From Paenibacillus sp. (lineage in GTDB: Bacteria > Bacillota > Bacilli > Paenibacillales > NBRC-103111): a DNA stretch of 64,000 bases. The stretch is from the NCBI GenBank assembly GCA_031180825.1, contig JAPSLM010000009.1:124001-188000 (forward strand), written 5' to 3'. A program made the translations under genes and the position numbers. The notes under the pieces are model-generated. The model did not search any database, was not told the origin of the DNA, and saw only the letters and a program-made list of their open reading frames with translations. Position 1 is the first letter of the stretch. The number at the start of each line of letters is the position of its first letter. Positions 43,607-51,831 of the stretch are shown one piece after another.

Positions 43607-44554
43607 ATGAACTCTGTACTTCGCATCGGCATGATCGGCTTGGATACGTCGCATGCCGTCGATTTTACCGAACTTTTGAACGACCCGAATCATAAGCATC
43701 ACGTGCCGGGTGCCCGGGTAACGGTAGCGTTTCCGGGAGGATCGCCCGATTTCGAGCTGAGCGCCGGCCGGGTGGAAGGCTTCACGGAGACGCTGCGGAG
43801 CAAGCACGGCGTGGAGATCGCGGATACGCCGGAAGCGGTCGCGGAGCGCTGCGACGCGATTCTGCTCGAATCCGTGGACGGAAGAGTGCATCTGGAGCAG
43901 TTTCGCCGCATTGCGCCTTACGGCAAGCCCGTGTTTATCGACAAGCCGCTAGCTGTCAGCTCGCGGGATGCCGAAGAAATCGCGCGCCTGGCCGAACGGT
44001 ACGGCGTCGAGGTTATGAGCTGCTCCGCCGTTCGCTTTGCGCAAACGTTGACAGAGGCGGTCGCTTCGGAGGAGGGCGGCGCCATTATCGGCGCGGACTG
44101 CTATGGCCCCATGGACCTGCAGCCGACCCAGCCGGGGCTGTTCTGGTATGGCGTCCATACGGCCGACATGCTGTACGCCGCCATGGGGACGGGCTGCATC
44201 CGGGTGCAGGCTCATACGAACGACGATCACGATCTCATCGTCGGCACCTGGGCGGATGGCCGCATCGGCACCATCCGCGGAAACCGCCGGGGCAACCGTA
44301 GGTTCGGCGCATGGGTGCACCGCGAGAAGCGGACGCTGTACGCCGATGTCTATGCGTCCGACAAGCCGTACTATGCGCTGCTGCTTGAAAGCGTCGTCGG
44401 CTGGTTCAGCGGCGGGCGCCCGGCGGTCGGTCTGCGCGAGACGCTGGAGATCGTGCGCTTTATGGAAGCCGCCAATGAAAGCCGCGTCACGGGACAGCCG
44501 GTGTCGCTCGGTACTTCCCCTGCCGCTGTCCGGGAAGGGGGCGGCCCGTCATGA
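43607..44554 (+). CDS. Gfo/Idh/MocA-like oxidoreductase
   Basis: A 315-residue protein with Rossmann start LRIGMIGLDTSHAVDFTELL and the motif KPVFIDKPLAVSSRDAEEI, where IDKP replaces the usual EKP. C-terminal region less typical (WYGVHTADMLYAAMG). Probable dehydrogenase of a sugar acid or inositol-like compound. ATG at 43607 lies nine bases after GGGAGG. Its end overlaps the next gene (ATGA). Confidence 0.8.
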   Translation: MNSVLRIGMIGLDTSHAVDFTELLNDPNHKHHVPGARVTVAFPGGSPDFELSAGRVEGFTETLRSKHGVEIADTPEAVAERCDAILLESVDGRVHLEQFRRIAPYGKPVFIDKPLAVSSRDAEEIARLAERYGVEVMSCSAVRFAQTLTEAVASEEGGAIIGADCYGPMDLQPTQPGLFWYGVHTADMLYAAMGTGCIRVQAHTNDDHDLIVGTWADGRIGTIRGNRRGNRRFGAWVHREKRTLYADVYASDKPYYALLLESVVGWFSGGRPAVGLRETLEIVRFMEAANESRVTGQPVSLGTSPAAVREGGGPS

Positions 44555-45441
44555 CATGGCCGTTTCGGCTGGCCGTACTGACCGATGAGGTATCGCAGGA
44601 TATCGAAGAGGTGATTCGCTTTTGCCGCGACTATAAGCTGGAAGCGGTCGAGCTTCGCTCCGTCGACGATCAGCCGCTCTACAAGCTGCCGGACGAGCGG
44701 ATCGATGCGCTTGCGGCGAGGCTGAGGGAAGCGGGGCTTACCGTATGCGGCTTGTCTTCGCCGGTATTCAAATGCGAGCTGGACGACGAGGCGCAAATCG
44801 AGGAGCATATCGGCATTTTGAAGCGTTATGCGGACCTGGCCCGCCGCTTCGGCTGCCGTTACGTCCGGGGCTTCAGCTTCTGGGCGCAAGGCCCGTTCGA
44901 CGAAGCGCTGCCGCGGATCGCGGAGCGGCTGCGCGGAATCGCGGGGGTAATGGAAGCGGCGGGGCTTATCTATGCGCTCGAATTCGATCCCGCCGTCTAT
45001 GCGACGAACGGCGACAAAGTGCGGCGGCTGCTGGAGGCGGCGGCCTCCCCGCATCTTCGGGCGCTGTACGACCCGGGCAACGACTTATGGGACCCGGACG
45101 GCGAGGTGCCTTACCCCGATGGCTATGAACATTTGCGCGGACAGATCTGCCATATTCATTTGAAGGATGCGGTGCGGACGGCGGACGGCGTGCAAGGCGT
45201 TGCGATCGGAAAGGGCGAAGTGGATTACCGGGCGCTGCTCCAGCGCCTGCTGGCCGACGGCTACGACGGCTATCTGGTCGTCGAGACGCATTACCGCTTG
45301 CGCTCGCAGCTGACGGAGGAGCAGCTCAAGCGTCCGTCCGGCAGCGCCTTCTCGGAAGGCGGGGAAGAAGCTTCGCGGGAGTGTATGGACAGCTTGCTCT
45401 GTTTAATGGAGAGCATTCGAGCGGAAGCAGGGCAGGGATAA
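44551..45441 (+). CDS. Sugar phosphate isomerase/epimerase-like protein
   Basis: A 296-residue xylose-isomerase-like TIM-barrel protein: LAVLTDEVSQDIEEVIRFCRDYKLEAVELRSVDDQP, YVRGFSFWAQG, YALEFDPAVYATNG, ALYDPGNDLWD, ICHIHLKDAV, GYLVVETHYR, with metal-binding Glu/Asp/His at strand ends. Translationally coupled to the preceding dehydrogenase, so the two probably act in sequence on one sugar. The last 35 residues (PSGSAFSEGGEEASRECMDSL) are often seen in these proteins. Confidence 0.85.
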   Translation: MTWPFRLAVLTDEVSQDIEEVIRFCRDYKLEAVELRSVDDQPLYKLPDERIDALAARLREAGLTVCGLSSPVFKCELDDEAQIEEHIGILKRYADLARRFGCRYVRGFSFWAQGPFDEALPRIAERLRGIAGVMEAAGLIYALEFDPAVYATNGDKVRRLLEAAASPHLRALYDPGNDLWDPDGEVPYPDGYEHLRGQICHIHLKDAVRTADGVQGVAIGKGEVDYRALLQRLLADGYDGYLVVETHYRLRSQLTEEQLKRPSGSAFSEGGEEASRECMDSLLCLMESIRAEAGQG

Positions 45442-45454
45442 GCGGCTCGGTACG

Positions 45455-45488
45455 GAGACATCGGACTACCGGTGTCTCTTTTTTTCTC
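45455..45488 (+). terminator. Terminator of the second carbohydrate cluster
   Basis: GAGACA (45455-45460) pairs with TGTCTC (45473-45478), with further CCGG pairing inside, then a T-run. Confidence 0.8.
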
Positions 45489-45581
45489 TTCGATCGGGAG
45501 CATGTCCGGCAACAAACGCCATGGAAAAAGCGTCCGTAAGGATAAGCAGTGACATTCATGGTTGGTTAGGGAGGAAACAGC

Positions 45582-46064
45582 ATGGGGAAAATTTTGACGG
45601 GATTGGCGCTTTTTCTTGTTATGTCCGGTACGGCATTGTTCGCAGGCGGGAAAATAGGGAATCCGGAACAGGCGGACCCTCCGGACCGGGTCGATATCCG
45701 CGGCACAATTACGGCTGTGACGAAAGCTCCGAAAGCGGCAGCATCCGCTTCTTCCGGCAATTCGGATCCGAATGCTTCGGTATCCCGCAAAGATACGGTC
45801 CCGGCGGAGCCGAACCCCGAAGGAAAGACCGTTGCCATTATGGTGGAAGGGCCTAAGACGGAAAAACAGCCTTATGACAAGGCATCGGTGTCCTTGCGCG
45901 AGCATACGAAAATTTATAAAAAGCAGGGGGCGGAGCTTGCCGGCGCCGCCGTCGAAGAGTTGACGGTCGGCTCGGAAGTGGAAATTTCCTTCGACGGTCC
46001 GGTGGCGGAATCCTACCCCGTTCAGGCTGTGGCAGGGAAGGTTGTGATCCTGAACAAGCAATAG
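45582..46064 (+). CDS. Small exported protein, DUF3221-like
   Basis: A 160-residue protein with an N-terminal hydrophobic signal (ILTGLALFLVMSGTALFAGG). Two beta-rich blocks, RVDIRGTITAVTKAP and VSLREHTKIYKKQG followed by LTVGSEVEISFDGPVAESYPVQAVAGKVVI, resemble Bacillus DUF3221 (YobA-like) proteins, separated by a Ser/Ala/Pro-rich insert. Function unknown. AGGGAGGAAACAGC precedes the start. Confidence 0.6.
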   Translation: MGKILTGLALFLVMSGTALFAGGKIGNPEQADPPDRVDIRGTITAVTKAPKAAASASSGNSDPNASVSRKDTVPAEPNPEGKTVAIMVEGPKTEKQPYDKASVSLREHTKIYKKQGAELAGAAVEELTVGSEVEISFDGPVAESYPVQAVAGKVVILNKQ

Positions 46065-46096
46065 CCCGGCATGAGACCGGGCTTCTTTGTTTTTAC
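46063..46096 (+). terminator. Terminator after the DUF3221-like gene
   Basis: AGCCCGG pairs with CCGGGCT around a 7-base loop, followed by TCTTTGTTTTT. Confidence 0.75.
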
Positions 46097-46917
46097 GGCA
46101 AAAAGCCCGCTTGACTTACCAAAATCCGCTCTTCCGGAAAATGCCGCTTCAGCTGCTCAAGTACTTGTTGGTACGCGTCCCGGTCATACCACGCCTCCAG
46201 GCCGAGCGATTCGTACATACGGCGGATGCCGAGACGCTCCGTGCGCCGTCCGAGACTGCCGTCGCCCATGAAGAAATCGTCGACGACGAGTCGCGTCACG
46301 CCGGTATCCCGCAGCGCTTGCGCGAAGCCGCCGCTGCTTGGCAGCACGGGCGAGACGGCCGCTTGCGCGGGTACGCCCGCTTCGACGAGCCCGCGCAGCG
46401 CCCGCAGCCGGGCGGGGATCGGCGGTGCGGCGGGCGAGAACGCCTTGCGGATCGGCTCCAGGTCGGTCTCGATCGTGAGGCTGACGCGCACTCGCGTTCC
46501 GAGCCGCCGCAGCAAATCGATGTCCCGGGTGACGAGCGGGCTGCGCGTTTGCAGCAGCACAAAATCGGGCGCGTCGCCTCCGGCCATCGTTTCGAGCAGC
46601 GAACGGGTCAGTCCGGTCCGGTGTTCGACCGGCTGGTACGGGTCCGTGCTGGAGGACATAAAGATGGAAACCGGCCCTTTGCGCTTCGCCCGGACGAGTT
46701 CTTTGGCGAGCAGCTCCGCGGCCGACGATTTGACGTCGATCCAGCTTCCCCAAGGCTCCGGGCGAAACTTGGCCACCGGCATTTCACGCACGTAGCAGTA
46801 GGTGCAGGCGAAGGCGCAGCCGGAATAAGGATTGAGCGTATGCGTATAGCCCGTCAAATAACCGGTGGCCGCATTAAGCAGCTGCTTGGGGGCTTTGAAC
46901 GTAACGGTCGGTAGCAT
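46093..46917 (-). CDS. SPL-family radical SAM protein
   Basis: A 274-residue radical SAM protein with the CxxxCxxC motif as CAFACTYC (Cys34, 38, 41), followed by PWGSWIDVKSSAAELLAKEL, as in the spore photoproduct lyase-like (Rv2578c-type) group. SMSSSTDPYQPVE is also typical. True spore photoproduct lyase is longer, so this is more likely an uncharacterised relative. Start at 46917: AGG lies eight bases upstream; a GTG at 46926 is possible. Confidence 0.8.
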   Translation of the reverse strand: MLPTVTFKAPKQLLNAATGYLTGYTHTLNPYSGCAFACTYCYVREMPVAKFRPEPWGSWIDVKSSAAELLAKELVRAKRKGPVSIFMSSSTDPYQPVEHRTGLTRSLLETMAGGDAPDFVLLQTRSPLVTRDIDLLRRLGTRVRVSLTIETDLEPIRKAFSPAAPPIPARLRALRGLVEAGVPAQAAVSPVLPSSGGFAQALRDTGVTRLVVDDFFMGDGSLGRRTERLGIRRMYESLGLEAWYDRDAYQQVLEQLKRHFPEERILVSQAGFLP

Positions 46918-46972
46918 CTTCCGCACCTCGTTTCGCTTGTAGAATGTGATAAGCGGCCGGTGGCCTTACCGG

Positions 46973-47515
46973 TTATTCGATCATAATCCGCACGATATCG
47001 CCTTCCGCGATCGTCCCTATACGCTCGACGGAGCAGACGATGCCGCGCCGCTTTTTCGCGGCGGCCGTGAAGCGGGAAGCCAGCGCAGGATTGGCTGTCG
47101 CTTCGGCGATCACCTCGCCCGGCCCCGTGCAGGGCAGATTCTCGCCTTCGCCGATCAAGCCCGTTCCGGCCGGGAACAGCAGGCGCGCACCCTGCGGCAG
47201 CAGCGTGAGGGAAGGATATCCCTCCAACAGCAGATTGGCCCCGAGCCACTCCGGGAGCACTTCGGGCAGCCCCATCCGCTCCGCGATCTGGGCGCATTCC
47301 TCGACGGAGACGATGCTGATCTGTCTCCGGTTGGCAATGTCGGTGCCGCGCGGATAAAACCGCTGCCGACTGTCGGCAGGCCGCGTCAGCCCGTAATGCC
47401 GGTCGCCGGGAATGCCGGCAAGATCCACGGTGACGGAGCTTTCCCGCGCGGTGACGAACGTATGCGGATCGCGGGCGGCCAGCACGGCCTTGACCCGGGC
47501 TTCAAAAGTTTTCAT
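46973..47515 (-). CDS. MOSC-domain protein
   Basis: A 180-residue MOSC protein, the domain of molybdenum-cofactor sulfurase C-termini. Seen in order: GIPGDRHYGLTRPADSRQRFYPRGTDIANRRQISIVSVEEC, GANLLLEG and the usual Cys near ENLPCTGPGEVI. Start at 47515 (MKTFEARVKAVL) with AGGGGA 11 bases before; the frame is open to 47629. May carry sulfur or a metal-sulfur group; partner unknown. Confidence 0.8.
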   Translation of the reverse strand: MKTFEARVKAVLAARDPHTFVTARESSVTVDLAGIPGDRHYGLTRPADSRQRFYPRGTDIANRRQISIVSVEECAQIAERMGLPEVLPEWLGANLLLEGYPSLTLLPQGARLLFPAGTGLIGEGENLPCTGPGEVIAEATANPALASRFTAAAKKRRGIVCSVERIGTIAEGDIVRIMIE

Positions 47516-47576
47516 TTTAGCGTATTTCCCCTTTCCGTACAAGGTTAAGCTTAACAGAATGGCGTGCGAATAGACA

Positions 47577-47617
47577 AGAAACCCGGCTTCCTCCAAGGGG
47601 AAAACGGGTTTTTGCTG
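47577..47617 (-). terminator. Probable terminator of the HMGL-like aldolase gene
   Basis: On the minus strand AAACCCG pairs with CGGGTTT across a 19-base loop with further CC/GG pairs, followed by CTTGTCT. Confidence 0.45.
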
Positions 47618-47641
47618 CGTGAGCCGCAAGCGGCGACCGGC

Positions 47642-48598
47642 TTACTCGCCGGCCGGCATCGCTTCGGGGGATGTCATTTTGTCGTAGAACTCGACGAACT
47701 TGTCCTTTTTGTCGCTGGCGCGAACCGCCATGGCCGAACGCGGATGATCGTTCAATACGCCGGCGATCATGTAAGGAATAATGTAGCCCCATTCCCACTT
47801 CTCGCGCATGTTGATCATATGCTTCTCAATGATGCCGAGGATCGGACGAACGTCGTACTTCGGATTTTTCAAATGGCTGACGATCAGCTCTGTCGGGCAG
47901 TTCCCGGCAGCTCGTCCCATGCCGTATACGGATGTGTCAAGGAACTCGACGCCTTTGGTGGCGCCCATGATCGTATTGGAGAAGGCGAGCTGCATGTTGT
48001 TGTGCATATGCAGGCCGAGCTTCTTATTTGGCAGAAGACGCTGGAATTTGGAGACGAGATATTCGACGTCCCGGTAGTCCATGCTGCCGTACGAATCGAC
48101 GATGTACACGACATCGACCGGACTTTTGGCGATTTCTTCGAACGCTTCGTTCAGATCGTTCTCCATTACGTGGGAGAGCGCCATAATGTTGATCGTCGTT
48201 TCATAGCCGTAGTCGTGGAATTTTTGCACCAGATCGAGCGCTTTATCCACATCTTTAATGTAGGTCGCTACGCGGATCAGGTCGAGCAGACTGTTTTCCC
48301 GGGGGAGAATGTCCTTCTCGTCAACGCGTCCGATGTCGACCAGCGCAGACAGCTTGGTATCGGTCTTTTGCGGGATGACTTCCTTCAGGAAATCCTCGTT
48401 CAAAAAGCGCCAAGGACCCGCTTCGGCGCCTTTCAGAAGCTTGGCCGAGTTTTTATAACCGATCTCCATATATTCGACGCCGGCTTCACTTAGACCGTAA
48501 TACATGTCTTTGACAAACTCGACGCTAAAATCCCAGTTGTTGACCAAACCGCCGTCGCGGATGGTGCAGTCCAAAATATTGTGGTTTTCCCTGACCAT
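47642..48598 (-). CDS. HMGL-like aldolase (DRE-TIM family)
   Basis: A 318-residue DRE-TIM metallolyase. The family motif is at the start: LDCTIRDGGLVNNWDF (D-x-T-x-R-D). Later come VYIVDSYGSMDYRD, GLHMHNNMQLAFSNT with the metal-binding HxHN, and TSVYGMGRAAGNCPTELIV. Related to 4-hydroxy-2-oxovalerate aldolase and homocitrate-synthase-like proteins. The reaction cannot be assigned. It stands alone behind its own promoter. Confidence 0.85.
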   Translation of the reverse strand: MVRENHNILDCTIRDGGLVNNWDFSVEFVKDMYYGLSEAGVEYMEIGYKNSAKLLKGAEAGPWRFLNEDFLKEVIPQKTDTKLSALVDIGRVDEKDILPRENSLLDLIRVATYIKDVDKALDLVQKFHDYGYETTINIMALSHVMENDLNEAFEEIAKSPVDVVYIVDSYGSMDYRDVEYLVSKFQRLLPNKKLGLHMHNNMQLAFSNTIMGATKGVEFLDTSVYGMGRAAGNCPTELIVSHLKNPKYDVRPILGIIEKHMINMREKWEWGYIIPYMIAGVLNDHPRSAMAVRASDKKDKFVEFYDKMTSPEAMPAGE

Positions 48599-48680
48599 AA
48601 TGATTGACTCCTCTCCAAAATAGGCGACCGCTTCGTGGCTTTTAAGCTTTTAAGCAGTAAAGCATACGTTTTTATAACTA

Positions 48681-48708
48681 ATATTACATATGGCTCGCCA
48701 CTTGTCAA
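48681..48708 (-). promoter_or_regulatory. Sigma-A promoter of the HMGL-like aldolase gene
   Basis: On the minus strand perfect TTGACA (48703-48708), 16 bp, TAATAT (48681-48686), about 80 bp before the start. Confidence 0.7.
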
Positions 48709-48846
48709 TGATAACAAATTCCCCGTACCGTGACAATCGCAAATTCGCCGAAAATAAGCAAAAGTTGCAGGATTTTCCCGGGTTTTGTGGAAACTTGCAT
48801 TATAATGGAGACAAACATGAGGATTTTGCAGGCAGGAGGGGAAGAC

Positions 48847-49338
48847 ATGCTGAAATATAATATCGCTTTTATCTGTAGCGGCGGTCGGTTGCTTATGCTT
48901 AACCGGGGCAAAGCGCCGCTGCTCGGGCTGTGGAACGGGGTCGGCGGCAAGCTGGAGCCGGGAGAAACGCCGCTGGCAAGCGTCATACGGGAAATCGAAG
49001 AGGAGACCGGTCTCCGTCTGGAAGCGGAGGCGGTGCGTTTCGGCGGGACCGTGACGTGGGAGGTGGACGGCCGGGATGCCGGAGGGATGTACGCTTTTAT
49101 CGCAGAGGCTCCGGAAGATGCGCTGCCGGCTTTGCCGGTGGAGACGGCCGAGGGCATTTTGGCGTGGAAGCCGGTCGAATGGGTGAACGACCCGGAAAAT
49201 GACGGCGTGGTGCAGCATGTCCGGCACTTTCTTCCGGCGATGATGGCCGGAGAGCCTTGTGCGGAGCACCGCTGCTTTTTCCGGGAGGGAAAGCTGCTGA
49301 CCGTCGAACGGCGGCCGCTGCAGGAGGTCGTACGTTAA
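48847..49338 (+). CDS. NUDIX hydrolase (MutT-like)
   Basis: A 163-residue NUDIX protein with the complete box GGKLEPGETPLASVIREIEEETGL, which binds Mg2+ and hydrolyses a nucleoside diphosphate-X bond. LWNGVGGKLEPGE is usual for the 8-oxo-dGTP diphosphatase group. Start at 48847: AGGAGGGG is five bases upstream. A TATAAT at 48801-48806 may be its -10. Confidence 0.88.
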   Translation: MLKYNIAFICSGGRLLMLNRGKAPLLGLWNGVGGKLEPGETPLASVIREIEEETGLRLEAEAVRFGGTVTWEVDGRDAGGMYAFIAEAPEDALPALPVETAEGILAWKPVEWVNDPENDGVVQHVRHFLPAMMAGEPCAEHRCFFREGKLLTVERRPLQEVVR

Positions 49339-49370
49339 GAAGTGCCGCCGAGATGCCGGGCAAAAATCAA

Positions 49371-49416
49371 GACGTTCCGTTTCCTTGTTCAAGGCGAGGA
49401 GACGGAACGTCTTTTT
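49371..49416. terminator. Bidirectional terminator between NUDIX and membrane-protein genes
   Basis: GACGTTCCGT (49371-49380) pairs with ACGGAACGTC (49402-49411), with a T-run on the plus side and TTGATTTTT on the minus side. It can serve both convergent genes. Confidence 0.75.
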
Positions 49417-49431
49417 GGCTTGCCTGCGCCT

Positions 49432-49767
49432 CTAAGGCGTCTTGATCAAGGTCAAGCCGCCGATCAGCGGCAGCGGCTTCATCCACCCGTTCACGGTATT
49501 CAGAATGCCCATGATAAATAAGACGAGCAGGCCGAGATTGGCCAGGGGCACGAGCAGCAGTCCGATCAGCGGCAGCAGCCCGAGCACCAGGTTGGCGGCG
49601 ATCGAGGTCAAGAGCAGCACCAGCCCCTGATTGGCATGAAACATGGCAAACCTCGATTTCGGAGCGGCCAGCAGCGGCACGAAAAATAAAACATACGCCG
49701 CGGCGGCAATCCATTGGTACGAACGCACATCCTCCGGCTCGGGGCTTTCGGGCGGTCCGTTGTTCAT
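49432..49767 (-). CDS. DUF4870-like small membrane protein
   Basis: A 111-residue protein with about three helices (YQWIAAAAYVLFFVPLLA, GLVLLLTSIAANLVLGLLPLIGLLLV, LGLLVLFIMGILNTVNGW) and the Asn-Gln pair FHANQGLVL typical of DUF4870/TMEM proteins. Start at 49767 (MNNGPPESPEPED) is preceded by GAGAGGTG. Function unknown. Confidence 0.7.
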   Translation of the reverse strand: MNNGPPESPEPEDVRSYQWIAAAAYVLFFVPLLAAPKSRFAMFHANQGLVLLLTSIAANLVLGLLPLIGLLLVPLANLGLLVLFIMGILNTVNGWMKPLPLIGGLTLIKTP

Positions 49768-49937
49768 GGCGTACACCTCTCTCGGATCAGGATTTGGCGA
49801 AGCCGGATAAGGCAGCGGTTTCGCTATCATCCTATGCCTGCGGTTGTGGGAGTATGTGCCGCGCTTGGAATAAGCATCCTGTATCGGGGCAAACTACAAC
49901 CAAACGTGAACCTACTACCGACAAGCGGAGGGACCTT

Positions 49938-50363
49938 ATGAGCAGCACACCGATTTTGTTTCAATTCGAATCCCAGAATTCGGCCGCTTTGGCCCAGGAT
50001 ATGCTGGAGGAGCTCGGGTACCGCGTGAGTCCGCATACGAACCTGAAACAGCCGACCTTGCATGTCATCGTGGACCGTCACGATCTGACATCCGCGCTCG
50101 AAATCGTTCAGGCGTATGGGGGGCGCTTGATCGAAGCGGAAGGCTCGCTGAGCGAGACCGCCGCTTACGCCATGGCCTACGACCAAGATCACCTGATCCC
50201 GATTCCGGCGCATTTCGTGAACGAGGATTGGACCGAAAGCGAGCCGGCCGTATCCGCTTCGGACTATGTCAACCGCTCCAGCGGCGCTTACAATGACGAG
50301 GATGTGCCGTTCGATCCGTCGGGCGACGATTATAACGGCTTCGATGCCGGCCTGCGTTTCTAG
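49938..50363 (+). CDS. Conserved-looking acidic hypothetical protein
   Basis: A 141-residue soluble protein. The first half, PILFQFESQNSAALAQDMLEELGYRVSPHTNLKQPTLHVIVDRHDLTSALEIVQAYGGRLIEA, has an alternating beta-alpha pattern like a small ferredoxin-like fold. The end is acidic and probably disordered. No family recognised. Start at 49938, after GGAGGGACCTT; the frame is open further upstream. Confidence 0.65.
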   Translation: MSSTPILFQFESQNSAALAQDMLEELGYRVSPHTNLKQPTLHVIVDRHDLTSALEIVQAYGGRLIEAEGSLSETAAYAMAYDQDHLIPIPAHFVNEDWTESEPAVSASDYVNRSSGAYNDEDVPFDPSGDDYNGFDAGLRF

Positions 50364-50394
50364 GCGGCAAGCGGCGGTCCGAAGCCGCGTCCGG

Positions 50395-50436
50395 ACAGCG
50401 GTTCCCCGGCGAGACCGGACCGCTGTTTCTTTTTTT
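50395..50436 (+). terminator. Terminator after the acidic hypothetical gene
   Basis: ACAGCGGT (50395-50402) pairs with ACCGCTGT (50419-50426), followed by TTCTTTTTTT. Confidence 0.8.
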
Positions 50437-50555
50437 GGCCCGCTCCTTTTTGTTGGACGTTCCTCACATCCTTTGACCGGTAAAACAAAGTTGCACGTGA
50501 CCTATTTTTATTGGCGGGTAAAACACTGTTTCTCTAGACCCACACGGTTTTCGTC

Positions 50556-50564
50556 TGATATGAT
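50556..50564 (+). promoter_or_regulatory. Extended -10 promoter of the cation efflux gene
   Basis: TGATATGAT: an extended -10 (TG-N-TATGAT) 53 bp before the start at 50618, with a weak TAGACC at -35 distance. Confidence 0.45.
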
Positions 50565-50617
50565 GAGCCTGACTTTAAGCAAGCTGATTTTGGCAAGAGT
50601 GATGGAGGGGAACCGCC

Positions 50618-51487
50618 GTGGAAACGCATGATCCGTTAAAAGAAGGCGAAAAGGGCGCGTGGGTCAGCATTGTCGCGTATATCCTGCTTGCCGCTTTTAA
50701 GATCGGCATGGGGTATACGACCGGGTCCGAGGCGCTCACCGCCGACGGAATCAATAACTCGACCGATATTATCGTATCGCTCGCCGTGCTGATGGGACTG
50801 CGCATCTCGCGCAAGCCGCCGGACCGGGACCACCCTTACGGACACAGACGGGCCGAGACGATCGCTTCGCTCGTTGCATCGTTCATTATGGCTGCGGCGG
50901 GGATTCAAGTCGTACTGCAGGCGTGCAGGGGCTTTTTTGTAACGGACCGTCAGGCCCCGGATTTGCTGGCCGCATGGATTGCGCTCGGGTGCGCGGCCGT
51001 GATGTGGGGAGTATATTTGTATAACAGCCGTTTGGCGAAACGGCTTAACAGCCAGTCGTTGACGGCGGCAGCTTACGATAACCGGTCGGACGCGCTCGTG
51101 AGCGTCGGAGCGGCCGTAGGCATTATCGGATCGCGCTTCGGCTATCCGATCCTGGATGCCGCCGCGGCGCTCGCCGTCGGCTTGGTCATATGCAAGACGG
51201 CGTGGGACGTCTTCATCGATGCCGCCCACGCGCTTACCGACGGGTTCGACGACAAGAAGCTGAAGGTATTCCAGCAGACGGTGCGCCAGACGCCCGGCGT
51301 AGAGCGGATCAAGGATATCCGGGCCCGGGTGCACGGCAGCAGCGTGCTGCTGGACGTCGTCGTGGAGGTCAGCGCCGAGCTGTCCGTAGGCGAAAGTCAC
51401 GAGATCAGCGACGAGATCGAGAAGCGGATGCTGGAGGAGCATCAGATCGGAAACGTGCACGTTCATATCGAGCCTTATGTCGAATAG
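50618..51487 (+). CDS. Cation diffusion facilitator family transporter
   Basis: A 289-residue CDF exporter. Six helices, with metal-site elements DGINNSTDIIVSLAVLMGLRISRKPPDRDHPYGHRRAETIASL near residues 42-85 and a second Asn/Asp cluster AAAYDNRSDALVSVGAAVGI. The C-terminal cytoplasmic domain ends in IGNVHVHIEPYVE. It exports divalent metals (Zn, Mn, Fe or Cd) by proton exchange; the metal is not determinable here. Start GTG after GGAGGGG. Confidence 0.9.
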   Translation: METHDPLKEGEKGAWVSIVAYILLAAFKIGMGYTTGSEALTADGINNSTDIIVSLAVLMGLRISRKPPDRDHPYGHRRAETIASLVASFIMAAAGIQVVLQACRGFFVTDRQAPDLLAAWIALGCAAVMWGVYLYNSRLAKRLNSQSLTAAAYDNRSDALVSVGAAVGIIGSRFGYPILDAAAALAVGLVICKTAWDVFIDAAHALTDGFDDKKLKVFQQTVRQTPGVERIKDIRARVHGSSVLLDVVVEVSAELSVGESHEISDEIEKRMLEEHQIGNVHVHIEPYVE

Positions 51488-51489
51488 AG

Positions 51490-51532
51490 GCGGGAGTCCC
51501 TTATTAACGAACGGGCCCCCCGTTTTTTGTTT
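51490..51532 (+). terminator. Terminator after the cation efflux gene
   Basis: An imperfect GC-rich stem (CGGGAGTCCC against GGGCCCCCCG) followed by TTTTTT. Confidence 0.6.
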
Positions 51533-51566
51533 GATTTTACCTTCGTTTCAGGTTGGCGTCATAAAT

Positions 51567-51588
51567 TTGTAACAATTAAAAATTACAA
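51567..51588. repeat. Small inverted repeat before the 33-residue peptide
   Basis: TTGTAA (51568-51573) and TTACAA (51583-51588) around an AT-rich centre, about 56 bp before the start. It resembles the half-sites of the palindrome at 27233-27249 and may be an operator. Confidence 0.3.
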
Positions 51589-51643
51589 TAAAAGTAAGTC
51601 GCAGATTCGACACAGATAAAAAGAGTGTAAGGAGGAATGCATC

Positions 51644-51745
51644 ATGCTCCATGCTCTGAAGTCCATCGTAAAAGGGTTTTTGTTCGGTCTTATTGCTGTC
51701 GGGATGCTGCCTTACTTGGTGGTTCAAGCGCTGACCGAGCTGTAA
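51644..51745 (+). CDS. 33-residue membrane peptide
   Basis: A short frame with all the marks of a gene: GGAGG (51631-51635) eight bases before ATG, a single hydrophobic helix (IVKGFLFGLIAVGMLPYLVVQAL) with a basic start and acidic end (TEL), then a strong terminator. Sequence: MLHALKSIVKGFLFGLIAVG, continuing MLPYLVVQALTEL. Function unknown; such peptides often modulate a membrane partner. Confidence 0.7.
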   Translation: MLHALKSIVKGFLFGLIAVGMLPYLVVQALTEL

Positions 51746-51776
51746 CCTGTCGACAAGCCGCTCGTCATATACCGAA

Positions 51777-51806
51777 AGAGGATGGCCTGCGGGCCACCCT
51801 CTTTTT
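51777..51806 (+). terminator. Terminator of the 33-residue peptide gene
   Basis: AGAGG and TGGCC (51777-51787) pair with GGCCA and CCTCT (51792-51802) around a TGCG loop with one mismatch, followed by TTTT. Confidence 0.8.
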
Positions 51807-51831
51807 GCCATTGGGAAGACAGAGCGGCCTT

